The position numbers and the translations under genes were made by a program. Shown here piece after piece: positions 34,318-43,787 of a stretch of DNA of 64,000 bases. The stretch comes from Pseudahrensia aquimaris (GTDB lineage: Bacteria; Pseudomonadota; Alphaproteobacteria; Rhizobiales; Rhizobiaceae). Below the pieces are notes generated by a model, which was not told where the DNA came from, searched no databases, and saw only the letters and a program-made list of their open reading frames with translations. Location of the stretch: positions 578,281-642,280 of the forward strand of contig NZ_JBHTJV010000009.1 in assembly GCF_042676045.1 (NCBI RefSeq), written 5' to 3'. Positions within the stretch are counted from its first letter, which is position 1. Every line of letters begins with the position of its first letter.

Positions 34318-35307
34318 ATGTCCGACACATTCAAGGCCATCCTTATTTCCCGCGACGAAGACAAGAAACAGTCCGTCGAAATGACCCAGCTTTCCGATTC
34401 CGATTTGATGGAAGGCGATGTGACCGTCGCCGTGGAAGCCACCACCGTGAACTACAAAGACGGCCTTGCCATCACCGGGAAATCGCCGGTCGTGCGCCAT
34501 TGGCCCATGGTTCCCGGCATTGATTTCGCAGGCAAGGTGACTGCCTCGGACAATCCTGAGTTCTCTGTTGGTGACGATGTGATCTTGAACGGCTTTGGCG
34601 TGGGTGAAACCCATTGGGGTGCCTACGCAGAAAAAGCGCGCGTTAAAGGCGACTGGCTGATTCATCGTCCCGATAGCATTTCTGCCACACAGGCAATGGC
34701 AATCGGCACCGCCGGCTACACAGCGATGCTGTGCATCATGGCGCTGGAGCGTCACGATATCACGCCAAACCGCGGCCCGGTCGTTGTGACCGGCGCAAAT
34801 GGTGGCGTCGGCACGGTCGCCGTGTCGATCCTTTCCAAGCTCGGCTACGAAGTTATTGCCACAACACGCCGCACCAGCGAGGCGGATTTCCTGAAAGATC
34901 TGGGTGCAAGCCAGATAATGGACGCGGCTGAAATGAGCGAAGCGGGCCGTCCAATGGGCAAAGAGCTTTGGGCTGGCGGCGTCGATTGCGTCGGTTCCCA
35001 TACGCTTGCCAACGTGTTGGCGCAGACAAAATACGGCGGCGCTGTCGCTGCCTGTGGCTTGGCACAAGGCTTTGATCTACCAACAACCGTGATGCCGTTC
35101 ATTCTACGCGGTGTCAGCCTGTTGGGTGTCGACAGCGTGATGGCACCGAAGTCGATCCGTCAGGAAGCTTGGTCGCGCTTGGCCAGAGATCTCGACATGG
35201 GCAAGCTGGAGAGCCTGTCCACCGAGATCGGTTTTGATGATCTGATCGGTGCTGCCAGCGACATTGTTGAAGGCAAGATCCGGGGCCGCGTCGTCGCCAC
35301 GCTCTAA
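34318..35307 (+). CDS. acuI: Acrylyl-CoA reductase-type MDR oxidoreductase
   Basis: 329-residue zinc-free medium-chain reductase of the AcuI/YhdH family, which reduces acryloyl-CoA to propionyl-CoA with NADPH. The start MSDTFKAILISRDEDKKQSV has CGGAG ahead. VEATTVNYKDGLAITGKSPV, MVPGIDFAGKV, the nucleotide-binding GANGGVGTVAVSIL and DVILNGFGVGETHWGAYAEK are characteristic. In marine bacteria AcuI detoxifies acrylate from DMSP breakdown; no DMSP genes are visible here, so a general role is equally possible. 10 bp after lspA; a terminator follows. Confidence 0.9.
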   Translation: MSDTFKAILISRDEDKKQSVEMTQLSDSDLMEGDVTVAVEATTVNYKDGLAITGKSPVVRHWPMVPGIDFAGKVTASDNPEFSVGDDVILNGFGVGETHWGAYAEKARVKGDWLIHRPDSISATQAMAIGTAGYTAMLCIMALERHDITPNRGPVVVTGANGGVGTVAVSILSKLGYEVIATTRRTSEADFLKDLGASQIMDAAEMSEAGRPMGKELWAGGVDCVGSHTLANVLAQTKYGGAVAACGLAQGFDLPTTVMPFILRGVSLLGVDSVMAPKSIRQEAWSRLARDLDMGKLESLSTEIGFDDLIGAASDIVEGKIRGRVVATL

Positions 35308-35333
35308 TCTTCGCCGCATTTACAAAGCAAGAA

Positions 35334-35364
35334 ACCGGCATGTTCATCGCGTGCCGGTTTTTTC
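35334..35364 (+). terminator. Rho-independent terminator after acuI
   Basis: Stem ACCGGCA (35334-35340) / TGCCGGT (35352-35358), extendable by two pairs, followed by TTTTTC. It sits right up against the next start codon. Confidence 0.85.
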
Positions 35365-35369
35365 TTTTT

Positions 35370-35849
35370 ATGTCACACGTCAAAATCACCATAGCTGCCA
35401 CCGCTATGGCGCTTGCCATGCCTGCGATAGCGCAAGCCCAATGCGGCAAGGCATCTTGGTATGCGATGACCTCGAAAACCGCCAGCGGCCAGAGGGCCAA
35501 TCCTGGCTCCATGACTGCCGCTCACCGCACATTGCCTCTGGGTTCCAAAGTGCGCGTCACGAATTTGCGCAACGGCAAGAGCGCAGTGGTCACGATCAAC
35601 GACCGTGGGCCATTTATAAAAGGGCGCGTGATTGATTTGACGGAAATGGTCGCTACAAAACTCGGCTTCCGCTGGGCTGGATGGACCCGCGTTGGCATTT
35701 CGCGTGAGGGAAAGCGTTTCGCCAAAGGCCGCATCTGCCGTACGCTCAACGATGGTGCAAGCCTTTTGCCTCTCAAGCCGGCGCGTCCAATTCAAAGGCC
35801 AGTACAAAGCTGGGATGTTGCGCAGGCCGATTTTTCTGGCCTCGAATAG
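35370..35849 (+). CDS. RlpA-like septal ring/double-psi beta-barrel protein
   Basis: 159-residue exported protein with a signal peptide (MSHVKITIAATAMALAMPAI, cleavage probably after AQA) and a double-psi beta-barrel: CGKASWYAMTSKTASGQRAN, MTAAHRTLPLGSKVRVTN, VTINDRGPFIKGRVIDLT. The RlpA fold binds or cleaves glycan strands lacking stem peptides. The SPOR domain of full-length RlpA is absent, so septal targeting is doubtful. The terminator of acuI ends only 5 bases before this ATG and no ribosome site is seen, so the start may be further in or the message leaderless. Confidence 0.8.
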   Translation: MSHVKITIAATAMALAMPAIAQAQCGKASWYAMTSKTASGQRANPGSMTAAHRTLPLGSKVRVTNLRNGKSAVVTINDRGPFIKGRVIDLTEMVATKLGFRWAGWTRVGISREGKRFAKGRICRTLNDGASLLPLKPARPIQRPVQSWDVAQADFSGLE

Positions 35850-35920
35850 CCCTCACTCACTTGCCACCTGCCACGCTTCGCACGACACTGCGCAACTAAG
35901 ATCAGGGCAGGGAACATTCC

Positions 35921-37168
35921 ATGACAACAGCAGGTTTGCAGACAAGGCTCGGCTTCGCGCCGGACCGTCTGGAGCGGATTACCGATTGGATGCAATCCTA
36001 CGTCGATGATGGCCGCTATCCCGGTGCATCGGTTTTGATCGCACGGGGTGGCAATGTCGCCTTTCGCTCTCAAGTCGGCCAACGCGACATCGAGGCGGGC
36101 AAGCCCTTTGAGCAAGATACTATTGCTCGCATTTATTCGATGACCAAACCGCTCACATCGGTCGCGATCATGATGTTGGTTGAGCGTGGCCTGTTTACGC
36201 TCAACACACCGATTTCAGAATTCATTCCCGAATTCGCCAAATGTCGCGCATTGCTGCCCGGCGCGCAAAACCTTAGTCAGAGCGAACCGGCACCAACACC
36301 GACCGTCCATCAATTGCTGGTTCACACGGCAGGTTTTTCCTACTCGTTCAACGAAGGCTTGATGGGCGAAGCTTATCTTGAAAACCAAATTCATTTCGGC
36401 ACCGGCCCCGTCGAACCTGGTCTTACACTGGAGACCGCTGCCAAACGCGTTGCAGAACTGCCGCTGGCCTTTCAGCCGGGAAGCAAGTGGGAATACTCAA
36501 TTGCCATCGACCTGTTGGGGCGCATCATTGAGGTTGCCTCCGGTGAGCCGCTGGATCAATTCCTTCACAACCACATCATCGAGCCGCTAGGCATGGTCGA
36601 TACCGCCTTTGATGTGCCGGAAGACAAGCTTGACCGATTTGCCGCCTGCTACACCTGCTCGGAGGACAAAAGCACACTGATGGCGTTAAGCGATGCGCCG
36701 CAGACCACGCGTTACAAGCGCGGCACGGTCACTGCCTTTTCTGGCGGGGGTGGGTTGGTTTCCACGCTGGACGACTATCTTAAATTTGCAGACATGGTGC
36801 GTCGAGGTGGCGAACGTGACGGGGTTCGTTTCCTATCGCCCCGCACGTTAGACTTCATGCGCCAAAACCACCTCAAGGGCGATATAGCATCAATGGGCCC
36901 AACCAGCTTCGCTGAAATGCCGATGGACGGCACAGGCTTTGGCCTTGGTTGGTCAGTGGTGATTGACCCGGCTCAAGTGAAAGTGCCCGGCAGTATGGGC
37001 GATTATGGCTGGGGAGGGCTGGCCAGCACCGGTTGGTGGAACGACCCTGTTCAAGATATCACCACCATCTTCTTCACCCAGCTTATCCCCTCAAGCGCGT
37101 GGCCCAGCCGTCCCCAATTGAGGGCGCTTGTGAACGCGGCTGTGGTCGGAGATGGAAACTACGCTTAG
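35921..37168 (+). CDS. Serine hydrolase, beta-lactamase/transpeptidase-like (class C fold)
   Basis: 415-residue protein of the AmpC-like esterase/EstB group. The nucleophile motif S-M-T-K is at residues 73-76 (ARIYSMTKPLTSVAIMM); the second motif is in KWEYSIAIDLLGRIIEVASG (Tyr-Ser). The C-terminal region contains SGGGGLVSTLDDYLKFADM and WGGLASTGWWNDP. No signal peptide, so probably cytoplasmic. Substrate could be an ester, a beta-lactam-like amide or a peptide; sequence does not decide. Single gene, convergent with gpmA. Confidence 0.85.
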   Translation: MTTAGLQTRLGFAPDRLERITDWMQSYVDDGRYPGASVLIARGGNVAFRSQVGQRDIEAGKPFEQDTIARIYSMTKPLTSVAIMMLVERGLFTLNTPISEFIPEFAKCRALLPGAQNLSQSEPAPTPTVHQLLVHTAGFSYSFNEGLMGEAYLENQIHFGTGPVEPGLTLETAAKRVAELPLAFQPGSKWEYSIAIDLLGRIIEVASGEPLDQFLHNHIIEPLGMVDTAFDVPEDKLDRFAACYTCSEDKSTLMALSDAPQTTRYKRGTVTAFSGGGGLVSTLDDYLKFADMVRRGGERDGVRFLSPRTLDFMRQNHLKGDIASMGPTSFAEMPMDGTGFGLGWSVVIDPAQVKVPGSMGDYGWGGLASTGWWNDPVQDITTIFFTQLIPSSAWPSRPQLRALVNAAVVGDGNYA

Positions 37169-37178
37169 CCCGCGGTTG

Positions 37179-37820
37179 TCAGTGTGCACCGGACATATCG
37201 CCCAGCACTTCTTTGCTGGCCACGGTCGAGTCCGCTTTCAGTTCGTAGATCATAGGAATACCGGTTCCTAAGTTGAGCGACGTCACTTCGTCTTTGCCCA
37301 AACCATCAAGCACCATCACCAGCGCCCGCAGAGAATTTCCATGGGCGGCAACCAGAACCGTGTTGCCTCGCAGGACGTGGGGCAGAATATCGGTGAGGTA
37401 ATATGGCCAAACACGCGCCCCCGTGTCGCGCAGGCTTTCGCCGTCCTCGCCGGGGGGCGGTGTGTCGTAGGAACGTCGCCAGATATGCACCTGCTCTTCG
37501 CCCCATTTTGCGCGGGCATCGTCTTTGTTCAATCCGGCCAGATCGCCGTAATTGCGCTCGTTGATTGCCTCATTCCGGATCGTCTTCAAATCGCTCTGGC
37601 CAACGCCATCGAGAATATGCTGGCAGGTCTTTTGAGCGCGGGTCAGTTCGCTGGTGAAGGCGATATCAAACTTCATGCCGCGCTCGCCCAGAATGCGTCC
37701 CGCTTCAATGGCTTCTGCTACGCCCTGTTCGGTCAAGTCAGGATCTTTCCAACCGGTAAACAGGTTGAGCTTGTTCCATTCGCTTTGCCCGTGGCGGACG
37801 AGAACCAGAGTGCCAGACAT
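37179..37820 (-). CDS. gpmA: 2,3-bisphosphoglycerate-dependent phosphoglycerate mutase
   Basis: Interconverts 3- and 2-phosphoglycerate. ATG at 37820 with AGAGG ahead gives 213 residues, the short form common in alphaproteobacteria. Catalytic histidines are in LVLVRHGQSEWNKLNLFTGW and VLVAAHGNSLRALVMVLDG; ERNYGDLAGLNKDDARAKWG also matches. It follows dapB by 10 bp, a dapB-gpmA pair seen in other Rhizobiales. Confidence 0.95.
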   Translation of the reverse strand: MSGTLVLVRHGQSEWNKLNLFTGWKDPDLTEQGVAEAIEAGRILGERGMKFDIAFTSELTRAQKTCQHILDGVGQSDLKTIRNEAINERNYGDLAGLNKDDARAKWGEEQVHIWRRSYDTPPPGEDGESLRDTGARVWPYYLTDILPHVLRGNTVLVAAHGNSLRALVMVLDGLGKDEVTSLNLGTGIPMIYELKADSTVASKEVLGDMSGAH

Positions 37821-37830
37821 GAAATACCTC

Positions 37831-38646
37831 TTAGTTTGAAAGACCAAGAACGTCGATCATATCGTAGCGTCCTGGTTTTTGAGAATGGCCCCACAGGGCG
37901 GCCTTCACCGCGCCGCGTGAGAAAACCTGGCGGTCTAGCGCCGAGTGAGAAAGCGTGATGGTCTCGCCTTCACCCGCCAGCAGAACCGAATGTTCACCAA
38001 CCACGGAACCACCGCGCAGGGTTGCAAACCCGATTGTGCCGTCTTCGCGCGCGCCCGTCTGCCCTTCGCGCACCATGACGCTCTTTTCACCCAGTTTGAT
38101 TCCACGACCCTCAGCTGCCGCTTCACCGAGCAGAAGCGCCGTGCCGGAAGGCGCGTCGACCTTGTGCCTGTGGTGCATTTCCAGCACTTCGATATCGTAA
38201 TCCGACGCGGCCAAAGCCTGTGCAGCTTGTTTCACCAACACGGCCAGCAAATTCACGCCGAGCGAATAGTTCCCGCTCTTGATAATCCGCGCGTGCCGTC
38301 CTGCAGCATCAAACTTCGCCTCGTCGTCTTCGCTGCAACCCGTTGTGCCGATCACATGAACAATACGAGCTTGCGCGGCCAAGGCAGCAAATTCAACGCT
38401 GGCGGCAGGCATGGTAAAATCCAAAACGCCATCAGCGGCTGCAAAAGCGGGCAGGGGATCATCGGTGATTGCGATACCGTTGGCTGCAAGACCAGCAACC
38501 ACGCCGCTATCTTCACCCAGATGTTGCGAACCGGGACGTTCCACGGCGGCGCTCAGAGCCGCGCCATCGACTTCCGAAATGGCGCGGATAAGCGACTGAC
38601 CCATCCGGCCAGCAGCGCCAACCACAACAAGTTTCACATCCGACAT
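37831..38646 (-). CDS. dapB: 4-hydroxy-tetrahydrodipicolinate reductase
   Basis: NAD(P)H-dependent step of the diaminopimelate/lysine pathway. 271 residues from MSDVKLVVVGAAGRMGQSLI; a TTG two codons earlier is the alternative. The nucleotide-binding VGAAGRMGQ and the catalytic EMHHRHKVDAPSGTALLLGE are intact. Located between an MsbA-type exporter gene 21 bp upstream and gpmA 10 bp downstream on the same strand. Confidence 0.96.
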   Translation of the reverse strand: MSDVKLVVVGAAGRMGQSLIRAISEVDGAALSAAVERPGSQHLGEDSGVVAGLAANGIAITDDPLPAFAAADGVLDFTMPAASVEFAALAAQARIVHVIGTTGCSEDDEAKFDAAGRHARIIKSGNYSLGVNLLAVLVKQAAQALAASDYDIEVLEMHHRHKVDAPSGTALLLGEAAAEGRGIKLGEKSVMVREGQTGAREDGTIGFATLRGGSVVGEHSVLLAGEGETITLSHSALDRQVFSRGAVKAALWGHSQKPGRYDMIDVLGLSN

Positions 38647-38667
38647 CTGCAATGGCCTTTTGAACTT

Positions 38668-40497
38668 TTATCCGGCTTTGGCAGTTCTTTTGCGCCGCTT
38701 CGACGGTCCGGGCAAGCCCTTGCCGCCCGCAACGCTTTGCAGCCGTGCATAAATGCCGCCTGCTTTCATCAATTCGTCATGCGTGCCTGCATCGACTGCA
38801 CGGCCTTTGTCGATGACGACAATACGGTCGGCCTTCTCAATTGTGGAAAGCCGGTGAGCAACCACGATTGATGTGCGCCCCTGCATCAAGGTATCGAGCG
38901 CCTGTTGGACCTGAGCCTCGGATTCGTTGTCCAACGCAGACGTCGCTTCGTCCAACAGCAGAATGGGCGCATTGCGCACGATGGCGCGTGCGATTGAAAG
39001 GCGTTGTCGCTGGCCGCCGGAGAGGTTAGCGCCGTTTTCGCCCAGCAGCGTGTCATAACCCTCCGCCAATTGCATGATGAAGTCGTGCGCCTGAGCCGCC
39101 CGGCAGGCTTCTTCTATTTCCGCGTCAGTGGCTTCAGGACGCGCATAGCGCAGGTTTTCTATTACGGTGCCCTGAAACAAGATTGGTTGCTGGGATACAT
39201 AAGCAATGGCGCTGCGAACGCTGGCCACTTGAAGGCCGGTTAGGTCTTGGCCGTCGATGGTAATCGTGCCCGAGGCCGGGTCATAGAATCGTTGTAGCAG
39301 CGCGATGATGGTGGATTTACCGCCGCCTGATGGCCCCACAAGCGCGGTGGTTTGACCGGCCAGGGCTTCAAACGAGAGGTTAGTCAAAACCGATTGGGCT
39401 TCATTTTGCGCGTTGGTCTCATAGTGGAAGCTGACTTTATCGAAGAGGATCGTGCCGGCCTTCAAATCCAGCGGCTTGGCATCTCCCTTGTCGGCCTGCC
39501 GGATCGGCGTATCGAGGACTTCGTAGATCATCCTTGCATTCACGAGCGAGCGTTCCAGCGAAACCCGCATCCGTGCAAGACGTTTTGCGGGCTCGTAGGC
39601 GAGCAACAGCGCGGTCATGAAAGACGTTAAATCGCTGGGCGCGTAGCCGTGATTGATAACGCGGTAGCCGCCATAGGCAATTACACCAGCCACTGCAAAA
39701 CCAGCCAGCGTTTCCATCAACGGGCTGGAACGGGCAGTGATCCGCGCAATCTGATTGGAGCGCTTCTCCGCCTCCACTGTCAGCATGTTCAGTTTCGCGC
39801 GCATCTGATCTTCCATCGTCATGGCCTTGACCACTTCGATCCCGTGAGCGGCTTCCTGCATAGAGGTGGCTACTTGCGCTGTAATCTTCACCTCTTCCCG
39901 CGCAATGCGCTTCACCCGACGCGCGTAGCCGGCAATTGCGATGAGCGCTATGGGGCCGATGACGAAGACCGCAAGAGACATATATGGATCGCGATAGAAC
40001 ATCACGAAGATCAAGCCGAGCAGTGTCACCAGATCACGCACGAAGCCCAGCACGACCGTGTTCAGCAGGTCACGAACAGCGATGACGTTCTGGTTCAGAC
40101 GACTGATGAGGTCAACGGAGTGCTGACGTGAGAAAAAATCCACACCGAGCCGCAGCATGTGGTCAAACAAGCGGCGTTGATAATTTGCGACCAGCGAGTT
40201 GCCGATCTTGCTCAAAATCACGCTTTGGAAATAGGTGACGATGCCCTTGACCAGAAAGATGCCCGCCACCGTGGCCGCTAGCACCAGCGCACGGTTCATA
40301 TCGTTGCCGTAGAACACGTCCTTGACGATTGGCCCCATCAACCACGCGCTGTAGGCGGTGGCTCCGGCTGAAAACAGCAGGCAGACAATGGCGATGGCGT
40401 ATTGGCTGCGATAGCGTCGAAAGTTCTCGTTCGCCATGCGGCGGAAGACACCTGCTTCGCCGGGCGTTCGGAACAAAAATGCGGCTAGTCGGCTCAA
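38668..40497 (-). CDS. ABC transporter, fused permease/ATPase (MsbA type)
   Basis: 609-residue half transporter with a six-helix membrane domain (to about residue 330) and an ATPase domain: Walker A LVGPSGGGKSTIIALLQRF, signature NLSGGQRQRLSIARA, Walker B PILLLDEATSALDNES and the H-loop VVAHRLST. It is of the MsbA/lipid A exporter class of homodimeric exporters, though other lipid or drug substrates are possible. The C-terminal tail is basic (SKRRKRTAKAG). First gene of a run with dapB and gpmA. Confidence 0.9.
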   Translation of the reverse strand: MSRLAAFLFRTPGEAGVFRRMANENFRRYRSQYAIAIVCLLFSAGATAYSAWLMGPIVKDVFYGNDMNRALVLAATVAGIFLVKGIVTYFQSVILSKIGNSLVANYQRRLFDHMLRLGVDFFSRQHSVDLISRLNQNVIAVRDLLNTVVLGFVRDLVTLLGLIFVMFYRDPYMSLAVFVIGPIALIAIAGYARRVKRIAREEVKITAQVATSMQEAAHGIEVVKAMTMEDQMRAKLNMLTVEAEKRSNQIARITARSSPLMETLAGFAVAGVIAYGGYRVINHGYAPSDLTSFMTALLLAYEPAKRLARMRVSLERSLVNARMIYEVLDTPIRQADKGDAKPLDLKAGTILFDKVSFHYETNAQNEAQSVLTNLSFEALAGQTTALVGPSGGGKSTIIALLQRFYDPASGTITIDGQDLTGLQVASVRSAIAYVSQQPILFQGTVIENLRYARPEATDAEIEEACRAAQAHDFIMQLAEGYDTLLGENGANLSGGQRQRLSIARAIVRNAPILLLDEATSALDNESEAQVQQALDTLMQGRTSIVVAHRLSTIEKADRIVVIDKGRAVDAGTHDELMKAGGIYARLQSVAGGKGLPGPSKRRKRTAKAG

Positions 40498-40620
40498 AGG
40501 ATCGCTCTCAAGTCGTTTCGACGTCTGCGGTTCAACCCCGCTCTAGCAGGCAGGCAAGGCAACCGCACCATCCTATCTGGTTTCAAACCGTGCAACAGGA
40601 AGCACTGTTGCGCAAATGTG

Positions 40621-41628
40621 TCAGGCAGATTTCCAAGAACGGTGTTCCAGATCGATAGCAAACGCGTCGGGTTGGCATGCATAGCTCGCCAATCCCAACA
40701 GAGCGGGCAGCTTGTGAGTGACCACATGCAATCCGATCGCTTCCATCAGCTCGCTATGGGGCTCTTTGTCGTCAAAGGAACGCCGCATTCCACTCTGCTG
40801 AAGAAACGACAGAATATGCCCCGCTATGCCGCCAGCCACAAAAACCCCTCCCTTTGCCATGACGGTCAAGGCTAGATCGCCGGCCACACGACCGAAACAA
40901 GCGCAAAAGATCGAGAGTGCCTCGTAAGCCTGATCGTCGCGCCCTTCCATAGCTGCTGTTGAGATATCCGATGCCGTTTGAAGGCTAGGCTCCACTCTGT
41001 CCGCACCGCAAACTGCGCGATAGAGATTGACCAATCCATCGCCGCATAAAACCTGTTCTGCCGAAATGCGTCCGCCGATCCTTTCCAGATGGGGCCAGAT
41101 CGTGCTTTCGCGTTCGGTGCGCGGTCCCAAATCCACATGGCCGCCTTCACCGCCGACAGGCACCCATTTGCCGGCCGCACGCGCCAGTGTGCCGACGCCA
41201 AGACCGGTTCCCGCGCCGACAACACCCATCGTACGCTTGGTTTCGCCAAGGCCCACGCCGCCGAGCGATGATACATCGTCTTTGGTCAAAAACGGCAGCG
41301 CGAGTGCCTGAGCGTCAAAATCATTAAACAATATCAGGTGGTCGAGTTTCAGATTGTTCACAAATGCGTTAGCTTTGATACGCCAATGGCAATTGGTAAG
41401 GTCTAGCCCATCCACTTTTATTGGCCCTGCAGCAGCGATCAGTGCGGTTTTGGGTTGGTACCCTTGGTCAAGCACAACAGCCCGCAAAGCGTCCTCAATG
41501 GTTGAAAAATCGGCAGTTTTTACCGTTTTGAATGTGATGGCGGTGCTGTCAGCAGCTTCCAACACCTGAAACCGTGCATTCGTGCCCCCGATATCAGCCA
41601 AAAGAACGGGGAAGGTAAAAGCGCTCAT
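40621..41628 (-). CDS. glk: Glucokinase
   Basis: ATP-dependent glucose 6-kinase of the bacterial Glk family, 335 residues. The ATP-binding LLADIGGTNARFQVLE, LFNDFDAQALALPFL, VGAGTGLGVGTLA and GGEGGHVDLGP motifs are present, as is the C-terminal GGVFVAGGIAGHILSFL. It is a single gene, separated by 123 bp from the ABC transporter gene downstream; I see no notable signal in that gap. Confidence 0.94.
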   Translation of the reverse strand: MSAFTFPVLLADIGGTNARFQVLEAADSTAITFKTVKTADFSTIEDALRAVVLDQGYQPKTALIAAAGPIKVDGLDLTNCHWRIKANAFVNNLKLDHLILFNDFDAQALALPFLTKDDVSSLGGVGLGETKRTMGVVGAGTGLGVGTLARAAGKWVPVGGEGGHVDLGPRTERESTIWPHLERIGGRISAEQVLCGDGLVNLYRAVCGADRVEPSLQTASDISTAAMEGRDDQAYEALSIFCACFGRVAGDLALTVMAKGGVFVAGGIAGHILSFLQQSGMRRSFDDKEPHSELMEAIGLHVVTHKLPALLGLASYACQPDAFAIDLEHRSWKSA

Positions 41629-41869
41629 TGATGCGTAAAACCTGCGGTTTGCGTGGATTTCTCAGCCGGTCCCAGCCTGTGAATCAGGGCAATAAAGTGA
41701 ATGCATTGTCCCGGCAATCGTGCAAATCTGTTTCCACGATCCCGTTCCATTATGTCGCCATATCCGGCGTCAATGGATAGGGGGGCGTGTAATCCGTGAA
41801 AACGACACTGAAACAACGTCATACGCGGATGCCTAACAAGTGTGCAGTTCCAAGGGAAGGACACCCCTC

Positions 41870-42865
41870 ATGAAGAAATTTATCCTGGGCCTTGCCGCCG
41901 CCGTCTCGATGACGGTCAGCGCCATCGCCGCCGATCTCAAGCCCGCCGTCGTTTACGACCTTGGTGGCAAGAACGACAAGTCGTTCAACGAAGCAGCCTT
42001 TACCGGTGCCGAGCGTTTCAAGAGTGAAACGGGCATGGAATACAAGGACTTCGAAATCCAGAACGACGCCCAGCGCGAACAAGCCATGCGCCGCTTCGCT
42101 CGTGATGGCCACAACCCAATCGTCGCTATCGGCTTTTCGCAAGCCGCTGCTCTGGAAAAAGTCGCAAAAGAATTTCCCGATACGAAATTCGCCATCGTCG
42201 ACATGGTCGTCGAACAGCCAAACGTGCGCTCCATCCTTTTCACCGAGCACGAAGGTTCATACCTTGTCGGCGTGATGGCAGCGAAAGCCTCCAAGACGGG
42301 TAAAGTCGGTTTCATCGGCGGCATGGACATCCCGCTGATCCGCAAATTCGCCTGCGGCTACGTGCAAGGCGTCAAATCGGTGAACCCTGAAGCTGAAGTC
42401 TTCCAGAACATGACCGGCACAACAGGCGCTGCTTGGAATGACCCGGTTAAAGGCGGCGAGCTTGCGAAATCCCAGTTCGACCGTGGCGCTGACGTTGTCT
42501 ATCACGCAGCAGGCGGCACCGGCATCGGCGTGCTTCAGGCTGCAGCAGACGCAGGCAAACTCGGCATCGGTGTGGACAGCAACCAAAACGGCATGCACCC
42601 CGGTTCTGTTCTCACTTCCATGCTCAAGCGCGTCGACAACGCTGTCTACAACGCCTTTATGGATGTGAAGAACGATAATTGGACCACGGGCTTCAATGTT
42701 CTTGATCTCAAAGCCGGCGGTGTTGGCTATGCGATGGACGACAACAACGCCAAGCTCGTCAACGACGACATGATGGCCGCTGTGAAAAAAGCTGAAATGG
42801 CGATCACGTCCGGCGAAGTGAAAGTCCACAACTACATGGACGACAGCGCCTGCCCCGTTCAATAA
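41870..42865 (+). CDS. BMP family ABC transporter substrate-binding protein
   Basis: Periplasmic lipoprotein-like or free binding protein of the basic membrane protein/PnrA family, typically for purine nucleosides. 331 residues from MKKFILGLAAAVSMTVSAIA (signal peptide; AAGGGAAGG 9 bases ahead). It shows VVYDLGGKNDKSFNEAAFTG, FAIVDMVVEQPNVRSILFTE, VGVMAAKASKTGKVGFIGGM and VYHAAGGTGIGVLQAA. There is no lipobox. The expected permease and ATPase genes are not next to it, but deoB, add and upp 6-9 kb away fit nucleoside use. The 241-bp region before it holds no ORF or signal I trust. Confidence 0.9.
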   Translation: MKKFILGLAAAVSMTVSAIAADLKPAVVYDLGGKNDKSFNEAAFTGAERFKSETGMEYKDFEIQNDAQREQAMRRFARDGHNPIVAIGFSQAAALEKVAKEFPDTKFAIVDMVVEQPNVRSILFTEHEGSYLVGVMAAKASKTGKVGFIGGMDIPLIRKFACGYVQGVKSVNPEAEVFQNMTGTTGAAWNDPVKGGELAKSQFDRGADVVYHAAGGTGIGVLQAAADAGKLGIGVDSNQNGMHPGSVLTSMLKRVDNAVYNAFMDVKNDNWTTGFNVLDLKAGGVGYAMDDNNAKLVNDDMMAAVKKAEMAITSGEVKVHNYMDDSACPVQ

Positions 42866-42892
42866 GAACGAATAGCAATCGCTGAAATGATG

Positions 42893-42920
42893 AAGCCGCC
42901 TCGGGAAACCGGGGCGGCTT
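42893..42920 (+). terminator. Terminator after the BMP binding-protein gene
   Basis: Twelve-bp stem AAGCCGCCTCGG / CCGGGGCGGCTT (one wobble) closed by a GAAA loop, then TTTGTCGTT. The T-run is weak. It sits between two convergent genes and could serve both. Confidence 0.7.
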
Positions 42921-42926
42921 TGTCGT

Positions 42927-43787
42927 TCAGGTGGGTGGGGTCTCGAACAAAGCCGCAAGACTGCGCCGCAATCCAGCGTCCAGATCTTCTGAAATGAGTG
43001 CCGGTCCACATCGTCTCCCAGCATCCCCGTGCAACCACACTCCGGCGCAGGCTGCGTCGAACGGTTCCATCCCTTGCGCCATCAATCCACCAATCACGCC
43101 CGCCAAAACATCTCCGCTGCCTGCTGTCGCCAACCAAGGCGTCGCGTGCTCGTTGCGCACTATCGAGCCTTTGGGAGAGGCGACAATCGTTTCGGCGCCT
43201 TTCAAAGTCACAACCGCGCCACTGCGTTTTGCAGCATGTGCGGCTCTTGCTTCTCGCGGACCGTCCAAATCGGGAAACAGTCGCTTGAACTCGCCCTCAT
43301 GCGGCGTCAGCACAGCCAGTCCGTGAGATCCTAATTTAGAGAAAAACGCGTCAGAAGCTTCTGCGTGCATGGTCAGTGCGTCCGCGTCGAGCACGAGCTT
43401 TTGACGACAGCGCAGCAGCGCGTCCACTTTGGCTCGTGCCGTTTTGCTGAACCCCAGTGCGGGGCCAGCGATTGCACAGGTGATGCGTTGATCGTCCATA
43501 ACAGCCGCCAACTCATCGGCATCTGCGACGGCCCGCAACATAACGGCAGTTAGATGGGATGCGTTTACAATGACAGCAGATGGAGGCGACATAACCGTCA
43601 CCAAACCCGCGCCAACCCTCAGCGCCGCTTGCGCGGCCAGCCGAGCACCGCCCGTTTGTGCTGCACCGCCGGACAAAACCAAAGCGTGGCCTCGATCATA
43701 TTTGTGGCCATCATCGGACGGTTTGGGAAAGGCTTTCCACCATAAAGAAGGTGAGTTGATAGCTGCCATATCGGACGATCCACTCAT
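42927..43787 (-). CDS. nnrD: ADP-dependent NAD(P)H-hydrate dehydratase (single-domain)
   Basis: Repairs hydrated NAD(P)H. The start overlaps the GST stop as ATGA, giving 286 residues; a longer reading goes into the GST gene. KYDRGHALVLSGGAAQTGGA, LVLDADALTMH, LTPHEGEFKRLFPDL and the ribokinase-like WLATAGSGDVLAGVIGGLMA identify the dehydratase. Only this half is present; the NnrE epimerase domain that is often fused at the N-terminus is absent and must be encoded elsewhere. Part of the rmuC-CAP-GST-nnrD run. Confidence 0.93.
   Translation of the reverse strand: MSGSSDMAAINSPSLWWKAFPKPSDDGHKYDRGHALVLSGGAAQTGGARLAAQAALRVGAGLVTVMSPPSAVIVNASHLTAVMLRAVADADELAAVMDDQRITCAIAGPALGFSKTARAKVDALLRCRQKLVLDADALTMHAEASDAFFSKLGSHGLAVLTPHEGEFKRLFPDLDGPREARAAHAAKRSGAVVTLKGAETIVASPKGSIVRNEHATPWLATAGSGDVLAGVIGGLMAQGMEPFDAACAGVWLHGDAGRRCGPALISEDLDAGLRRSLAALFETPPT

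Noticed and set aside
41701..41799. 32-codon plus-strand ORF upstream of the BMP gene
   Set aside because: No ribosome site, no hydrophobic or other pattern; kept out although similar in length to the small membrane peptide at 31.1 kb.
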